A program made the position numbers and the translations under genes. This document shows, piece after piece, positions 22,072 through 30,757 of a DNA stretch of 64,000 nucleotides. The notes under the pieces were generated by a model, which saw nothing but the letters and a program-made list of their open reading frames with translations, was not told the DNA's origin and made no database searches. Numbering within the stretch: the stretch's first letter is position 1; the number at the start of each line of letters is the position of its first letter. The stretch is from Pseudomonas sp. ANT_H4 (GTDB lineage Bacteria; Pseudomonadota; Gammaproteobacteria; Pseudomonadales; Pseudomonadaceae), in assembly GCF_008369295.1 (NCBI RefSeq), contig NZ_VOBG01000002.1:248001-312000 (forward strand), read 5' to 3'.

Positions 22072-22974
22072 TCAGAGGCCCTGTTGCGCCACGGTCTGCG
22101 CGGCGACCACCAGGCATTTGGTCAGCTCCGGCGAGGAAAACTTGGTCAACACCGCGTTGGCCCCGGCCAGTCGGGCTTTTTCGCTGTTCATGGCGCTGTC
22201 CAGGGAGGTGTGCAGCAGCACATAGAGGTCCTGGAAGTCCGGGGTTTCCCGCAGGGTGCGGGTGAAGGCATAACCGTCCATCTCGGACATTTCGATGTCC
22301 GATACCACCACGTTGATCTGTTCGGCGGTGCCTTGCAGCTCCAGCAGGCGATCAATGGCTTCCTTGGCACTGCGGGCGGTGTGGCAATGCAGGCCGAGGT
22401 TGCGCAGGGTATGTACCGATTGTTGCAACGCCACCTGGCTGTCATCAACTACTAGGATTCGTGCATGGCCCAGCACTTCGGCCTCTTCCATGCTCAAGTC
22501 GGTGGGCGCTACTTCAATCTGCACCGGGGCAATGGCGTGGATGACTTTTTCGATGTCCAGCACCTGCACCAATGCCCCGTCGACCTGGGTCACGCCGGTA
22601 ATGAACGAACGGCTGCCACCGGAACCAAAGGGCGGAGGACGAACGTCGGTGGTCAGGCAGTGGACGATCCGGCTTACCGCTTGTACGTGCAGGCCTTGTT
22701 TGGAGCGGCTGACGTCAGTGACGATCAGGCAGCCGCCATCCGGGTCTTCCAGGGGCATTTCCCCCAGGGCCCGGCTCAGGTCGATCACCGACAACGCCGC
22801 GCCGCGCAGGGTGGCGATGCCTTTGACGTGAGGGTGAGACTCCGGCAGCTTGGTCAGCGGCGGGCAAGGGATGATTTCACTGACTTTCAGCAGATTGATG
22901 GCCATCAGCTTGCCGCTGCGCAAGGTAAAAAGCAGAAGTGAGAGTGAGTCTGCGCGGGCTTTGGTGGTGGACAT
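22072..22974 (-). CDS. CheV-type chemotaxis coupling protein (CheW-REC)
   Basis: This 300-residue cytoplasmic protein has an N-terminal CheW-like domain (residues about 12-150) and a C-terminal receiver domain (from ILVVDDSQ near residue 173) with the acceptor Asp at residue 226 in VVVSDIEMSEMDGYAF. CheV proteins couple chemoreceptors to CheA, and the receiver tunes the coupling. No other chemotaxis genes are nearby, which is common for the several stand-alone CheV paralogues of Pseudomonas. Confidence 0.9.
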   Translation of the reverse strand: MSTTKARADSLSLLLFTLRSGKLMAINLLKVSEIIPCPPLTKLPESHPHVKGIATLRGAALSVIDLSRALGEMPLEDPDGGCLIVTDVSRSKQGLHVQAVSRIVHCLTTDVRPPPFGSGGSRSFITGVTQVDGALVQVLDIEKVIHAIAPVQIEVAPTDLSMEEAEVLGHARILVVDDSQVALQQSVHTLRNLGLHCHTARSAKEAIDRLLELQGTAEQINVVVSDIEMSEMDGYAFTRTLRETPDFQDLYVLLHTSLDSAMNSEKARLAGANAVLTKFSSPELTKCLVVAAQTVAQQGL

Positions 22975-23070
22975 AGAAACCTTCTGTGGATCAGGGATGA
23001 CGATCTATAGGGGGTTATCGACTTGAGTGGCCCATGCTTTAGCATTAAAAGCGGGAGCTACTGGAACCCC

Positions 23071-23165
23071 GCAGTTGTCGAGCCCCAGCGAGGCTACGAC
23101 GCACGCACCACCGCAATCATCGCACCCGACGCAAGCTGCTACGAGAGTAGCAGCGCTTCGAGGGA
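23071..23165. repeat. Dispersed REP-like repeat, copy 1
   Basis: A 28-bp block at 23071-23098 (core TCGAGCCCCAGCGAGGCTAC) recurs identically at 24252-24279. The following DNA includes a small hairpin (CTGCTACGAGAGTAGCAG, about 23136-23153) and ends at the stop codon of the dehydrogenase gene. Such elements are common between genes in the P. fluorescens group. Confidence 0.7.
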
Positions 23166-23167
23166 GC

Positions 23168-24142
23168 TTAGCCCTTCCACACCTGCGGGTTGACCAGATC
23201 TTGCGGGCGCTCGCCCAGCAGCGCGCTGCGCAGGTTATCCAGGGCGCGGTTGGCCATGGCTTCGCGGGTTTCATGGGTGGCCGAGCCGATATGCGGCAAA
23301 GTCACTGCGTTGCTGAGTTGGAACAACGGCGACTCGGCCAGCGGCTCCCGCTCGTAGACGTCCAGCCCGGCGCCGCGAATTCGCTGGTTTTGCAGGGCTT
23401 CGATCAGCGCGGGTTCGTCCACCACTGGGCCACGGGAGATATTTACCAGGATCGCGCTGGACTTCATCAGCCCCAGCTCGCGATGGCTGATCAAGTGTTT
23501 GGTCTTCTCGCTCAACGGCACCACCAGGCAGACAAAATCTGCCTCGGCCAGCAACTGGTCGAGGCTGCGAAATTGCGCGTCCAGCTCTTGCTCCAGCGCG
23601 GTCTTGCGGTTGTTGCCGCTGTAGAGGATCGGCATATTGAAGCCCAGGCGGCCACGACGGGCGATGGCCGCGCCGATATTGCCCATGCCGACTATTCCTA
23701 AGGTCTTGCCGTGCACATCACAACCAAACAACGGCGCCCCGACACTGGCTTTCCACTGGCCGGCCTTGGTCCAGGCGTCCAGCTCGGCCACTCGGCGGGC
23801 GCTGCTCATCAGCAGGGCGAAGGCCAGGTCGGCGGTGCTTTCGGTGAGCACGTCGGGGGTGTTGGTGAGCATGATCCCGCGTTCGTTGAAGTAGGCGACG
23901 TCGTAGTTGTCATAGCCCACCGAGACGCTGGAGACCACTTCCAGCTTTGTCGCACCTTCCAACTGTGCCCGCCCGAGCTTGCGGCCCACCCCGATCAGCC
24001 CGTGGGCGTGGGGTAGGGCTTCATTGAACTGGGCATTGATATCGCCGAGCTTGGGATTGGGGGCGATAACCTCGAAGTCCTGTTGCAGGCGCTCGATCAT
24101 TTCGGGAGTGACACGGCTGAAAGCGAGAACGGTCTTTTTCAT
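23168..24142 (-). CDS. D-isomer 2-hydroxyacid dehydrogenase (GhrB/TkrA-like)
   Basis: This is an NAD(P)H-dependent reductase of glyoxylate, hydroxypyruvate or 2-ketogluconate, judged by family. I start at 24142 (MKKTVLAFSR, 324 residues); an in-frame extension of 16 residues upstream has no ribosome-binding site and no family likeness. The Rossmann motif is GIVGMGNIGAAIARR. The catalytic residues are expected in NISRGPVVDE, GLDVYEREP and the His of LPHIGSATHETR. No 2-ketogluconate pathway genes are nearby, so the substrate stays open. REP-like repeats flank both ends. Confidence 0.87.
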   Translation of the reverse strand: MKKTVLAFSRVTPEMIERLQQDFEVIAPNPKLGDINAQFNEALPHAHGLIGVGRKLGRAQLEGATKLEVVSSVSVGYDNYDVAYFNERGIMLTNTPDVLTESTADLAFALLMSSARRVAELDAWTKAGQWKASVGAPLFGCDVHGKTLGIVGMGNIGAAIARRGRLGFNMPILYSGNNRKTALEQELDAQFRSLDQLLAEADFVCLVVPLSEKTKHLISHRELGLMKSSAILVNISRGPVVDEPALIEALQNQRIRGAGLDVYEREPLAESPLFQLSNAVTLPHIGSATHETREAMANRALDNLRSALLGERPQDLVNPQVWKG

Positions 24143-24251
24143 GGGAGGCGGGCTCATCAATACGGCTGAGAATGCCAAGCACGCTAACATTTATCCGGGC
24201 ACTGCAAAACCACCGCAGGTGCGAGGAATAGGTGTTAAGACGAAAACTCAA

Positions 24252-24350
24252 GCAGTTGTCGAGCCCCAGCGAGGCTACGTCGGCCACACCACCGCCCCCA
24301 GAACCGAGCCGCTCCCAACGCAGCCTCGTTTCACTCGACAGCTGCTACAG
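24252..24350. repeat. Dispersed REP-like repeat, copy 2 (inverted pair)
   Basis: The left arm (24252-24279) is identical to the block at 23071-23098. A partly matching inverted copy follows at about 24318-24350 (GCAGCCTCGTTTCACTCGAC...), giving a palindromic pair with about 40 bp between arms, the REPIN form. It lies between the divergently placed dehydrogenase start and the LysR gene stop. Confidence 0.7.
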
Positions 24351-24361
24351 GGGGTTGTGGA

Positions 24362-25330
24362 TCAGTTACTCAAACGCGCCCCACCCAAACTCCCACTCAA
24401 CTCATACGCCGCCAACTCCGCCTGGTGGGCCGCCAGAATCTCCGGCAACGAGCCGCGCAGGTATTCCACCCACGTCTTGATCTTCGCATCCAGGTACTGG
24501 CGCGATGGGTAGATGGCGTACAGGTTCAGCTCCTGGGAGCGGTAGTTGGGCATCACCCGCACCAATGTGCCGTTGCGCAGCCCTTCAATGGCCGCATACA
24601 CCGGCAACAGACCTACACCCATGCCACTGATGATGGCGGTTTTCATCGCGTCGGCGGAGTTCACCAGAAAGGGTGACCGGTTGATGTTGACGCTCTCCTG
24701 GCCGTCCGGGCCGTTGAAGGTCCATTTGTCCAGTTGGATCACCGGGCTCACCAGGCGCAGGCAGGAATGGTTAAGCAAGTCGCCGGGCCGTTGCGCGCAG
24801 CCATTGGCTTTGACGTAGGCGGGCGAGGCACAAGCGATGCTGTAAGTTATCCCCAAGCGCTGGGACACAAAACCCGAATCCGCCAGTTCGCTGGCGAGCA
24901 CGATGGACACGTCATAACCCTCGTCCAGCAGGTCCGGCACGCGGTTGGCCAGGGTCAGGTCGAAGGTCACGTCCGGGTGAGTGCGGCGATAGCGGGCGAT
25001 GGCATCGATCACGAAGTGCTGGCCGATGCCGGTCATGGTGTGCACTTTCAACTGTCCGGAGGGCCGCGCGTGGGCATCGCTGGCTTCGGCTTCAGCTTCC
25101 TCGACGTATGCCAGGATTTGTTCGCAGCGCAATAAATAGCGCTTGCCAGCCTCCGTCAGGGCGATGCGGCGGGTCGTACGGTTGAGCAGGCGGGTTTGCA
25201 GATGGGCCTCAAGGTTTGAGACCGCGCGCGAGACGTTGGCCGTGGTGGTGTCCAGTTGCACGGCGGCGGCGGTGAAGCTGCCGGCCTCGGCCACGCTACT
25301 GAACGCGCGCATATTTTGCAAAGTATCCAT
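24362..25330 (-). CDS. LysR-family regulator, probable controller of the divergent exporter
   Basis: This 322-residue regulator has an N-terminal winged helix-turn-helix (MRAFSSVAEAGSFTAAAVQLDTT onwards, residues about 5-64) and a C-terminal periplasmic-binding-like effector domain. It is transcribed away from an outer-membrane factor, FUSC pump and adaptor operon, the arrangement of AaeR with aaeXAB, so it probably controls that operon in response to an aromatic acid or a similar compound. The effector is inferred only. Confidence 0.88.
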   Translation of the reverse strand: MDTLQNMRAFSSVAEAGSFTAAAVQLDTTTANVSRAVSNLEAHLQTRLLNRTTRRIALTEAGKRYLLRCEQILAYVEEAEAEASDAHARPSGQLKVHTMTGIGQHFVIDAIARYRRTHPDVTFDLTLANRVPDLLDEGYDVSIVLASELADSGFVSQRLGITYSIACASPAYVKANGCAQRPGDLLNHSCLRLVSPVIQLDKWTFNGPDGQESVNINRSPFLVNSADAMKTAIISGMGVGLLPVYAAIEGLRNGTLVRVMPNYRSQELNLYAIYPSRQYLDAKIKTWVEYLRGSLPEILAAHQAELAAYELSGSLGGARLSN

Positions 25331-25511
25331 GGGGTGCTCTCAAGGGAGATGGCAAATTGTGACACGAAGTTGCAGGGGCCAGTGATCCCTACTAACGGAT
25401 TATCGCCTGAATGGTAATAAAGATTCACAGGAATCCCACCTTATCGCCATCCAGATGGCCCCCTAGAATTGCACCACCTTCCCCGCAACACCCTCTCAGG
25501 AATTCGCAGCA

Positions 25512-27023
25512 GTGCCGCGTCGCATCAACAGAGAGCTGAAGACTCTCAGTGTTTGGGTTTTATCGTTAGCAATCAGCGGCTGCATCGGAACCGGGGGCAT
25601 TGCTCCCCAAGGTCAGTCCCTCGCCGCCAACACCTTGGTCACCGACGAAGCGATCCGCAGCGCCGCCCAGGATGCCCACTGGCCCACCGCCCAATGGTGG
25701 CAGGCCTACGGCGACCCCCAGCTCAATCGTTGGATCGACCTCGCCGTGCAAGGCAGCCCGAGCATGGCCATGGCTGCAGCGCGGGTTCGTGAAGCGCGGG
25801 CGATGGCCGGGATTGTCGAGTCGGCCGAGTCGTTGCAGATCAATGGCGACGCAACCCTCAAGCGCCACAGTTGGCCCAGCGATCAGTTCTACGGCCCCGG
25901 TAAATTGGACAATTCCACCACCTGGGACAACAGCGCCGCCCTGGGCTTCAGTTATGCGCTAGACCTCTGGGGCCGGGAAAGCAACGCCAGCGAGCGCGCC
26001 GTTGACTTGGCCCATATGAGCGCCGCCCAAGCGCGACAGGCCCAGTTGGAATTGCAGAACAACGTGGTACGCGCCTATATCCAGTTGTCCTTGCACTACG
26101 CCCAGCGCGATATTGTCGCCGCAACCCTGGCCCAGCAACAGCAGATCCTGGAGCTTGCGCAAAAGCGCCTGGCCGGCGGTATCGGCACCCATTTCGAAGT
26201 CAGCCAGGCCGAAACGCCGTTGCCGGAAACCCATCGGCAGCTGGATGCCCTTGATGAGGAAATTGCCTTGAGCCGCAACCAATTGGCGGCGCTGGCCGGC
26301 AAAGGGCCAGGTGAAGGCGCGCAGTTGCAACGCCCGACCTTATCGCTGGGCGCGCCGCTGAAATTGCCTTCGAGCCTGCCCGCCCAATTGCTCGGCCAAC
26401 GTCCGGACGTGGTCGCCAGCCGCTGGCAAGTGGCAGCCCAGGCTCGGGGCATCGATGTGGCCCACGCCGGCTTCTACCCCAACGTCGATCTGGTGGGCAG
26501 CCTCGGTTACGTCGCCACGGGTGGCGGGGCTCTGGCGTTCCTGACCGGCAAGAAACTCAACTACAGCGTCGGCCCGGCCATCACCTTGCCGATTTTCGAC
26601 GGCGGCCGCCTGCGCTCGCAACTGGGAGAGGCCAGCGCCGGTTTTGACATCGCCGTGGCGCGTTACAACCAGACCCTGGTCAACGCACTCAAGGGCATCT
26701 CCGACCAGTTGATTCGCCGCGAATCCATGGACAAGCAGCAAGGCTTTGCCGCCGAGTCGGTGGCTTCGGCGCAGAAAACCTACGACATCGCCATGATCGC
26801 CTACCAGCGCGGCCTCACCGATTACCTCAACGTGCTGAACGCCCAGAGCCTGTTGTTCCGCCAACAGCAGATCCAGCAACAGGTCCAGGCCGCGCGCCTG
26901 AGTGCACACGCCGAACTGGTGACCGCGCTGGGCGGTGGCCTGGGCGCAGGCAACGACGTGCCTGAGCCGAGCAAGACCTTACCGAGCAAGACCCCGGCGG
27001 CACTGGCCGTCTTTGATCACTAA
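25512..27023 (+). CDS. Outer-membrane efflux lipoprotein (NodT/OprM family)
   Basis: This 503-residue channel has a lipobox (SLAISGC, lipid-modified Cys at residue 24) and two repeated outer-membrane-efflux halves rich in long helices. Motifs include WWQAYGDPQLNRWIDLA, LLGQRPDVVASRW and GPAITLPIFDGGRLRSQLGEA. It starts with GTG, with AGGA about 10 bp upstream; no ATG fits the frame. It is the first gene of the exporter operon, with the FUSC pump starting 10 bp after its stop. Confidence 0.9.
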   Translation: MPRRINRELKTLSVWVLSLAISGCIGTGGIAPQGQSLAANTLVTDEAIRSAAQDAHWPTAQWWQAYGDPQLNRWIDLAVQGSPSMAMAAARVREARAMAGIVESAESLQINGDATLKRHSWPSDQFYGPGKLDNSTTWDNSAALGFSYALDLWGRESNASERAVDLAHMSAAQARQAQLELQNNVVRAYIQLSLHYAQRDIVAATLAQQQQILELAQKRLAGGIGTHFEVSQAETPLPETHRQLDALDEEIALSRNQLAALAGKGPGEGAQLQRPTLSLGAPLKLPSSLPAQLLGQRPDVVASRWQVAAQARGIDVAHAGFYPNVDLVGSLGYVATGGGALAFLTGKKLNYSVGPAITLPIFDGGRLRSQLGEASAGFDIAVARYNQTLVNALKGISDQLIRRESMDKQQGFAAESVASAQKTYDIAMIAYQRGLTDYLNVLNAQSLLFRQQQIQQQVQAARLSAHAELVTALGGGLGAGNDVPEPSKTLPSKTPAALAVFDH

Positions 27024-27033
27024 TCAGGTTCCC

Positions 27034-29217
27034 ATGACTCCCTTGCCTGCACCGCTGCGCTGGCTGCATTCCCTGGAATGGCGACGTGGCTTTTTCGACT
27101 GGGCACGCAGCGATGGCGTGACCTGGGTGTATATCTTCAAAGTGTTGATCGCTGCGTTCCTGACCCTGTGGCTGGCCATGCGCCTGGAGCTGCCGCAACC
27201 GCGCACGGCGATGATCACCGTGTTTATCGTGATGCAGCCGCAAAGCGGCCAGGTGTTTGCCAAGAGTTTCTATCGCTTTCTCGGCACCCTTGCGGGCTCT
27301 GCGGTGATGGTGTTGTTGATCGCCTTGTTTGCGCAAAACACTGAGTTGTTTCTCGGCTCACTGGCAATCTGGGTCGGCATCTGCTCGGCCGGCGCGGCCC
27401 GTTATCGCAACTTTCGCGCCTATGGTTTTGTGCTCGCCGGCTACACGGCGGCAATGGTTGGCTTGCCTGCGCTGGCTCATCCGGACGGTGCCTTTATGGC
27501 GGCGGTCTGGCGAGTGTTGGAAATCTCCCTGGGGATTCTCTGTGCCACGTTGATCAGCGCCGCGATCCTGCCGCAAACCGCCAGCGCCGCCATGCGCAAC
27601 GCGCTGTATCAGCGCTTCGGGGTGTTTGCGCTGTTTGTCACTGACGGTTTGCGCGGGCGCAGTCAACGCGAGGGTTTTGAAAGCAGCAACGTGCGCTTTA
27701 TCGCCGAAGCCGTGGGCCTGGAAGGGCTGCGCAGCGTCACCGTGTTTGAAGACCCGCACATGCGTCGGCGCAACGGTCGGCTCAGTCGCTTGAACAGCGA
27801 ATTTATGGGCATCACCACCCGCTTCAACGCGCTGCATCAGTTGCTGGAACGCCTGCGTGCCCACGATGCTGATCATGTAGTTGCTGCGATCAAACCAGGC
27901 TTGCAGGACTTGGCCGAGTTGCTCGACGGTTTCTCCGGCCGTGCCCTCACCAGCCCCGACGCCGCGCGGCTTGTCAGCCAATTGACCGCCTACAAGTCAG
28001 ACCTGCCGGCCAAGGTGCGCAGCCTGCGTACGACCTTCCAGGAAAGCGCGCCGAGCGACGCCGAGCAGCTGGATTTTCATACCGCCTATGAACTGCTGTA
28101 CCGCTTTGTCGATGACCTGCACGGTTATGCGCAGACTCACGCGTCCCTGGCCGATCACAGCCATGCGCGTGAACACTGGGACGAACCCTACACCCCGCAA
28201 ACCAACTGGCTGGCCTGCGCTGCATCGGGTATTCGCGCCGCCTTTATTCTGGTGGTGCTGGGCAGCTACTGGGTGGCCACGGCCTGGCCCAGCGGCGCCA
28301 CCATGACCCTGATCGCGGCGGCCACCGTGGGCCTTTCGGCTGCGACGCCGAACCCCAAGCGCATGGCGTTTCAAATGGCTTGCGGTACGTTGATCGGTGC
28401 CTTGGTGGGCTTCGTCGAGATGTTTTTCGTATTTCCCAGGATCGACGGCTTCCCGTTGCTGTGCGTGATGCTCGCACCGGTGATCATGCTGGGCGCGTTC
28501 CTTTCATCGCGGCCGAAATACGCCGGCGTTGGCCTGGGGTTGTTGATCTTCTTCAGCACCGGCTCGGTGCCGGACAACGTGACGATCTATAACCCCTACA
28601 CCTTCATCAACGACTACATCGCCATGATCATCGGCATGCTGGTGTGTGCCGCCGCCGGGGCGATCATCCTGCCGCCCAACAGCCGCTGGTTGTGGCGCCG
28701 CCTGGAGCAGAACCTGCGCGAGCAAGTGGTGTACGCCATCAGCGGCAAGCTCAAGGGGATGGCGTCGAGTTTCGAAAGCCGCACCCGCGACCTGCTGCAC
28801 CAGGCCTATGGCCTGGCCGCCGGCCAACCTCAGGTGCAGCGCGACCTGCTGCGCTGGATGTTCGTGGTGCTGGAAGTTGGCCACGCCATTATCGAGTTGC
28901 GCAAGGAACAGGCGATCTTGCCGATCCACCCGGCCTACGCCCAATCCCAGCCGTGGCGCCAGGCGATCCGGGTGATGGGGCGCTCGCTGATGCGGTTGTT
29001 CCTGCAACCCAGCCACAGCAATCTTGAACGTGGTTTGATCGCCGTGGACCACGCCATCAGCCGCGTCCAGGCGACCGACGAACCCTTCGCCCCGCACTTC
29101 GACACCTCGGCCCTGCGCCGGGTGAAAAGCTACCTGCACTTTATCCGCACCTCCCTGCTGGACCCGCAATCGCCCCTGGCTGCTCTCAAGCCCTCCGGAG
29201 TCGTCAATGCCTCGTGA
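27034..29217 (+). CDS. FUSC/AaeB-type aromatic-acid exporter, inner-membrane pump
   Basis: This 727-residue pump has two sets of membrane helices (residues about 30-180 and 400-540), each followed by a cytoplasmic region, as in AaeB and other FUSC proteins. A distinctive motif is the PRTAMITVFIVMQPQSGQVF region. The start at 27034 was chosen because it lies 10 bp after the previous stop; the longer frame upstream is in the channel gene. It overlaps the DUF1656 gene by 11 bp. The substrate is probably an aromatic or weak acid, by analogy with p-hydroxybenzoate efflux. Confidence 0.88.
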   Translation: MTPLPAPLRWLHSLEWRRGFFDWARSDGVTWVYIFKVLIAAFLTLWLAMRLELPQPRTAMITVFIVMQPQSGQVFAKSFYRFLGTLAGSAVMVLLIALFAQNTELFLGSLAIWVGICSAGAARYRNFRAYGFVLAGYTAAMVGLPALAHPDGAFMAAVWRVLEISLGILCATLISAAILPQTASAAMRNALYQRFGVFALFVTDGLRGRSQREGFESSNVRFIAEAVGLEGLRSVTVFEDPHMRRRNGRLSRLNSEFMGITTRFNALHQLLERLRAHDADHVVAAIKPGLQDLAELLDGFSGRALTSPDAARLVSQLTAYKSDLPAKVRSLRTTFQESAPSDAEQLDFHTAYELLYRFVDDLHGYAQTHASLADHSHAREHWDEPYTPQTNWLACAASGIRAAFILVVLGSYWVATAWPSGATMTLIAAATVGLSAATPNPKRMAFQMACGTLIGALVGFVEMFFVFPRIDGFPLLCVMLAPVIMLGAFLSSRPKYAGVGLGLLIFFSTGSVPDNVTIYNPYTFINDYIAMIIGMLVCAAAGAIILPPNSRWLWRRLEQNLREQVVYAISGKLKGMASSFESRTRDLLHQAYGLAAGQPQVQRDLLRWMFVVLEVGHAIIELRKEQAILPIHPAYAQSQPWRQAIRVMGRSLMRLFLQPSHSNLERGLIAVDHAISRVQATDEPFAPHFDTSALRRVKSYLHFIRTSLLDPQSPLAALKPSGVVNAS

Positions 29218-29407
29218 AATCGCCTTCCACGGCATCTACATGCCGACCATGACCCTGATGTTTTTCATCGCTGCGGGACTTGCCTGGGCGCTGGATCGCT
29301 TCCTTGCCGGGTTCGACGTGTACCGTTTTTTCTGGCACCCGGCGCTGCTGCGCCTGAGCCTGTTTGCTTGTCTTTTCGGCGCTCTGTCGCTGACCGTCTA
29401 CCGTTGA
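29207..29407 (+). CDS. DUF1656 small membrane protein (AaeX-like)
   Basis: This 66-residue protein has two predicted membrane helices (MTLMFFIAAGLAWALDRFL and LLRLSLFACLFGALSLTVY). Small DUF1656 proteins are nearly always encoded between a FUSC pump and its adaptor, as here, and probably help assemble or stabilise the exporter. The start overlaps the pump gene by 11 bp. Confidence 0.85.
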   Translation: MPREIAFHGIYMPTMTLMFFIAAGLAWALDRFLAGFDVYRFFWHPALLRLSLFACLFGALSLTVYR

Positions 29408-29417
29408 GAATGCCCCG

Positions 29418-30278
29418 ATGAAAAAGTTTTTCAGCCTGCTCGCGACCCTGCTGGTACTGGCCCTGGCGATATGGATTGGCCGCACGCTGTGGGTGAACTA
29501 CATGGAGACACCCTGGACCCGCGATGGCCGGGTGCGCGCCGATATCATCAATGTCGCCGCCGACGTCACCGGCGAAGTAGTCAACGTCCCGGTGCGCGAC
29601 AACCAGTTGGTGAAAAAGGGCGACCTGCTGATGCAGATCGACCCCGAGCACTACCGGATCGCCGTGAAACAGGCGCAATCGTTGGTGGCCTCGCGCAAGG
29701 CCACCTGGGAGATGCGTAAGGTCAACGCCCACCGCCGCGCCGATCTTGACGCCCTGGTGATCTCCAGGGAAAACCGCGACGACGCCAGCAACATCGCCGA
29801 CTCGGCCCTGGCCGACTATCAACACGCCCAGGCGCAACTCGAAGCGGCCGAACTGAACCTCAAGCGCACTCAGGTGCTGGCGGCGGTGGACGGTTATGTC
29901 ACCAACCTCAACGTTCATCGCGGCGACTACGCGCGCATCGGCGAAGCGAAGATGGCAGTGGTGGACATGAACTCGTTCTGGGTCTACGGCTACTTCGAGG
30001 AAACCAAACTGCCTCACGTGAAAGTGGGCGACAAAGCCGACATGCAATTAATGAGCGGTGAAACCCTCAAGGGCCACGTGGAGAGCATCTCCCGTGGTAT
30101 CTACGACCGCGACAACCCGCAAAGCCGCGAGCTGATCGCCGACGTGAACCCCACCTTCAACTGGGTGCGCCTGGCCCAGCGGGTGCCGGTGCGGATTCAC
30201 ATAGATGAGGTGCCCGAGGGCGTGCTGTTGGCGGCGGGGATTACGTGTACGGTGATCGTCAACCAGGCACAGAACTAA
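29418..30278 (+). CDS. HlyD/AaeA-type periplasmic adaptor
   Basis: This 286-residue membrane-fusion protein has an N-terminal anchor (LLATLLVLALAIWIG), lipoyl half-motifs (INVAADVTGEVVNVPVRDNQ and AAVDGYVTNLNVHRGDYA) and a C-terminal beta-barrel region. It should join the FUSC pump to the outer-membrane lipoprotein encoded first in the operon, giving a self-sufficient tripartite exporter. It starts 10 bp after the DUF1656 gene and is the last gene of the operon. Confidence 0.9.
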   Translation: MKKFFSLLATLLVLALAIWIGRTLWVNYMETPWTRDGRVRADIINVAADVTGEVVNVPVRDNQLVKKGDLLMQIDPEHYRIAVKQAQSLVASRKATWEMRKVNAHRRADLDALVISRENRDDASNIADSALADYQHAQAQLEAAELNLKRTQVLAAVDGYVTNLNVHRGDYARIGEAKMAVVDMNSFWVYGYFEETKLPHVKVGDKADMQLMSGETLKGHVESISRGIYDRDNPQSRELIADVNPTFNWVRLAQRVPVRIHIDEVPEGVLLAAGITCTVIVNQAQN

Positions 30279-30283
30279 CTCCC

Positions 30284-30305
30284 TGTGGTGAGCGGGCTCG
30301 CCACA
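30284..30305. terminator. REP-like hairpin between convergent genes
   Basis: The 22-bp palindrome TGTGGTGAGCGGGCTCGCCA (plus CA) sits 5 bp after the adaptor stop and 3 bp before the stop of the convergent gene. It matches the core of a REP element and could end transcription in both directions. There is no clear T-run. Confidence 0.5.
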
Positions 30306-30307
30306 AG

Positions 30308-30703
30308 TCAGCAAAACGTCTCGTGCAGATGGCGCCAAAGCAGCGCGCCGCTTGCCTGCTTTTCAAACACAACGGTGGCGCGACGATCCGTCTGGGTGGC
30401 GCTGTCGTCAATCTGGTGTTCCCGATAGGACACGATGGCGCCACGGGCATGGCGGTCAATGCCGGTCAGTTCGCTGAGGGTGATTTTCAGCCCAGGGCGC
30501 TGGCCGCCAAGGCGGCGGAACAGTTCGCTGACGGCGGTAACGTCCATGCGGTTGCCGGTGGAGGGCGTAATCATGCTGAAGTCGGGCGAGAAGCGCGCCA
30601 ACAAGTTGCCCAGTGTTCCTTCAGGAGCAACGCCTGCGAACCATTGTTCGATCTCGACGTGGGTCTGGATCACTTCTTCGAAAAAATCGCTGTAATCAAT
30701 CAT
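30308..30703 (-). CDS. NTF2/SnoaL-like (DUF4440-type) protein
   Basis: This 131-residue protein begins MIDYSDFFEEVIQTHVEIEQWF, contains LLARFSPDFSMITPSTGNRMD and ends with LWRHLHETFC. The alternating helix and strand pattern fits the small cone-shaped NTF2-like fold. Members act as enzymes or ligand binders, and no catalytic set can be assigned here. It is followed by a convergent operon and preceded by an SDR gene on the same strand, 54 bp away. Confidence 0.6.
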   Translation of the reverse strand: MIDYSDFFEEVIQTHVEIEQWFAGVAPEGTLGNLLARFSPDFSMITPSTGNRMDVTAVSELFRRLGGQRPGLKITLSELTGIDRHARGAIVSYREHQIDDSATQTDRRATVVFEKQASGALLWRHLHETFC

Positions 30704-30757
30704 TGAGGGCTCGGTACAGTTTTTGGGAGATTCGGGGCAATAGTTCTGCTGCAGTGA

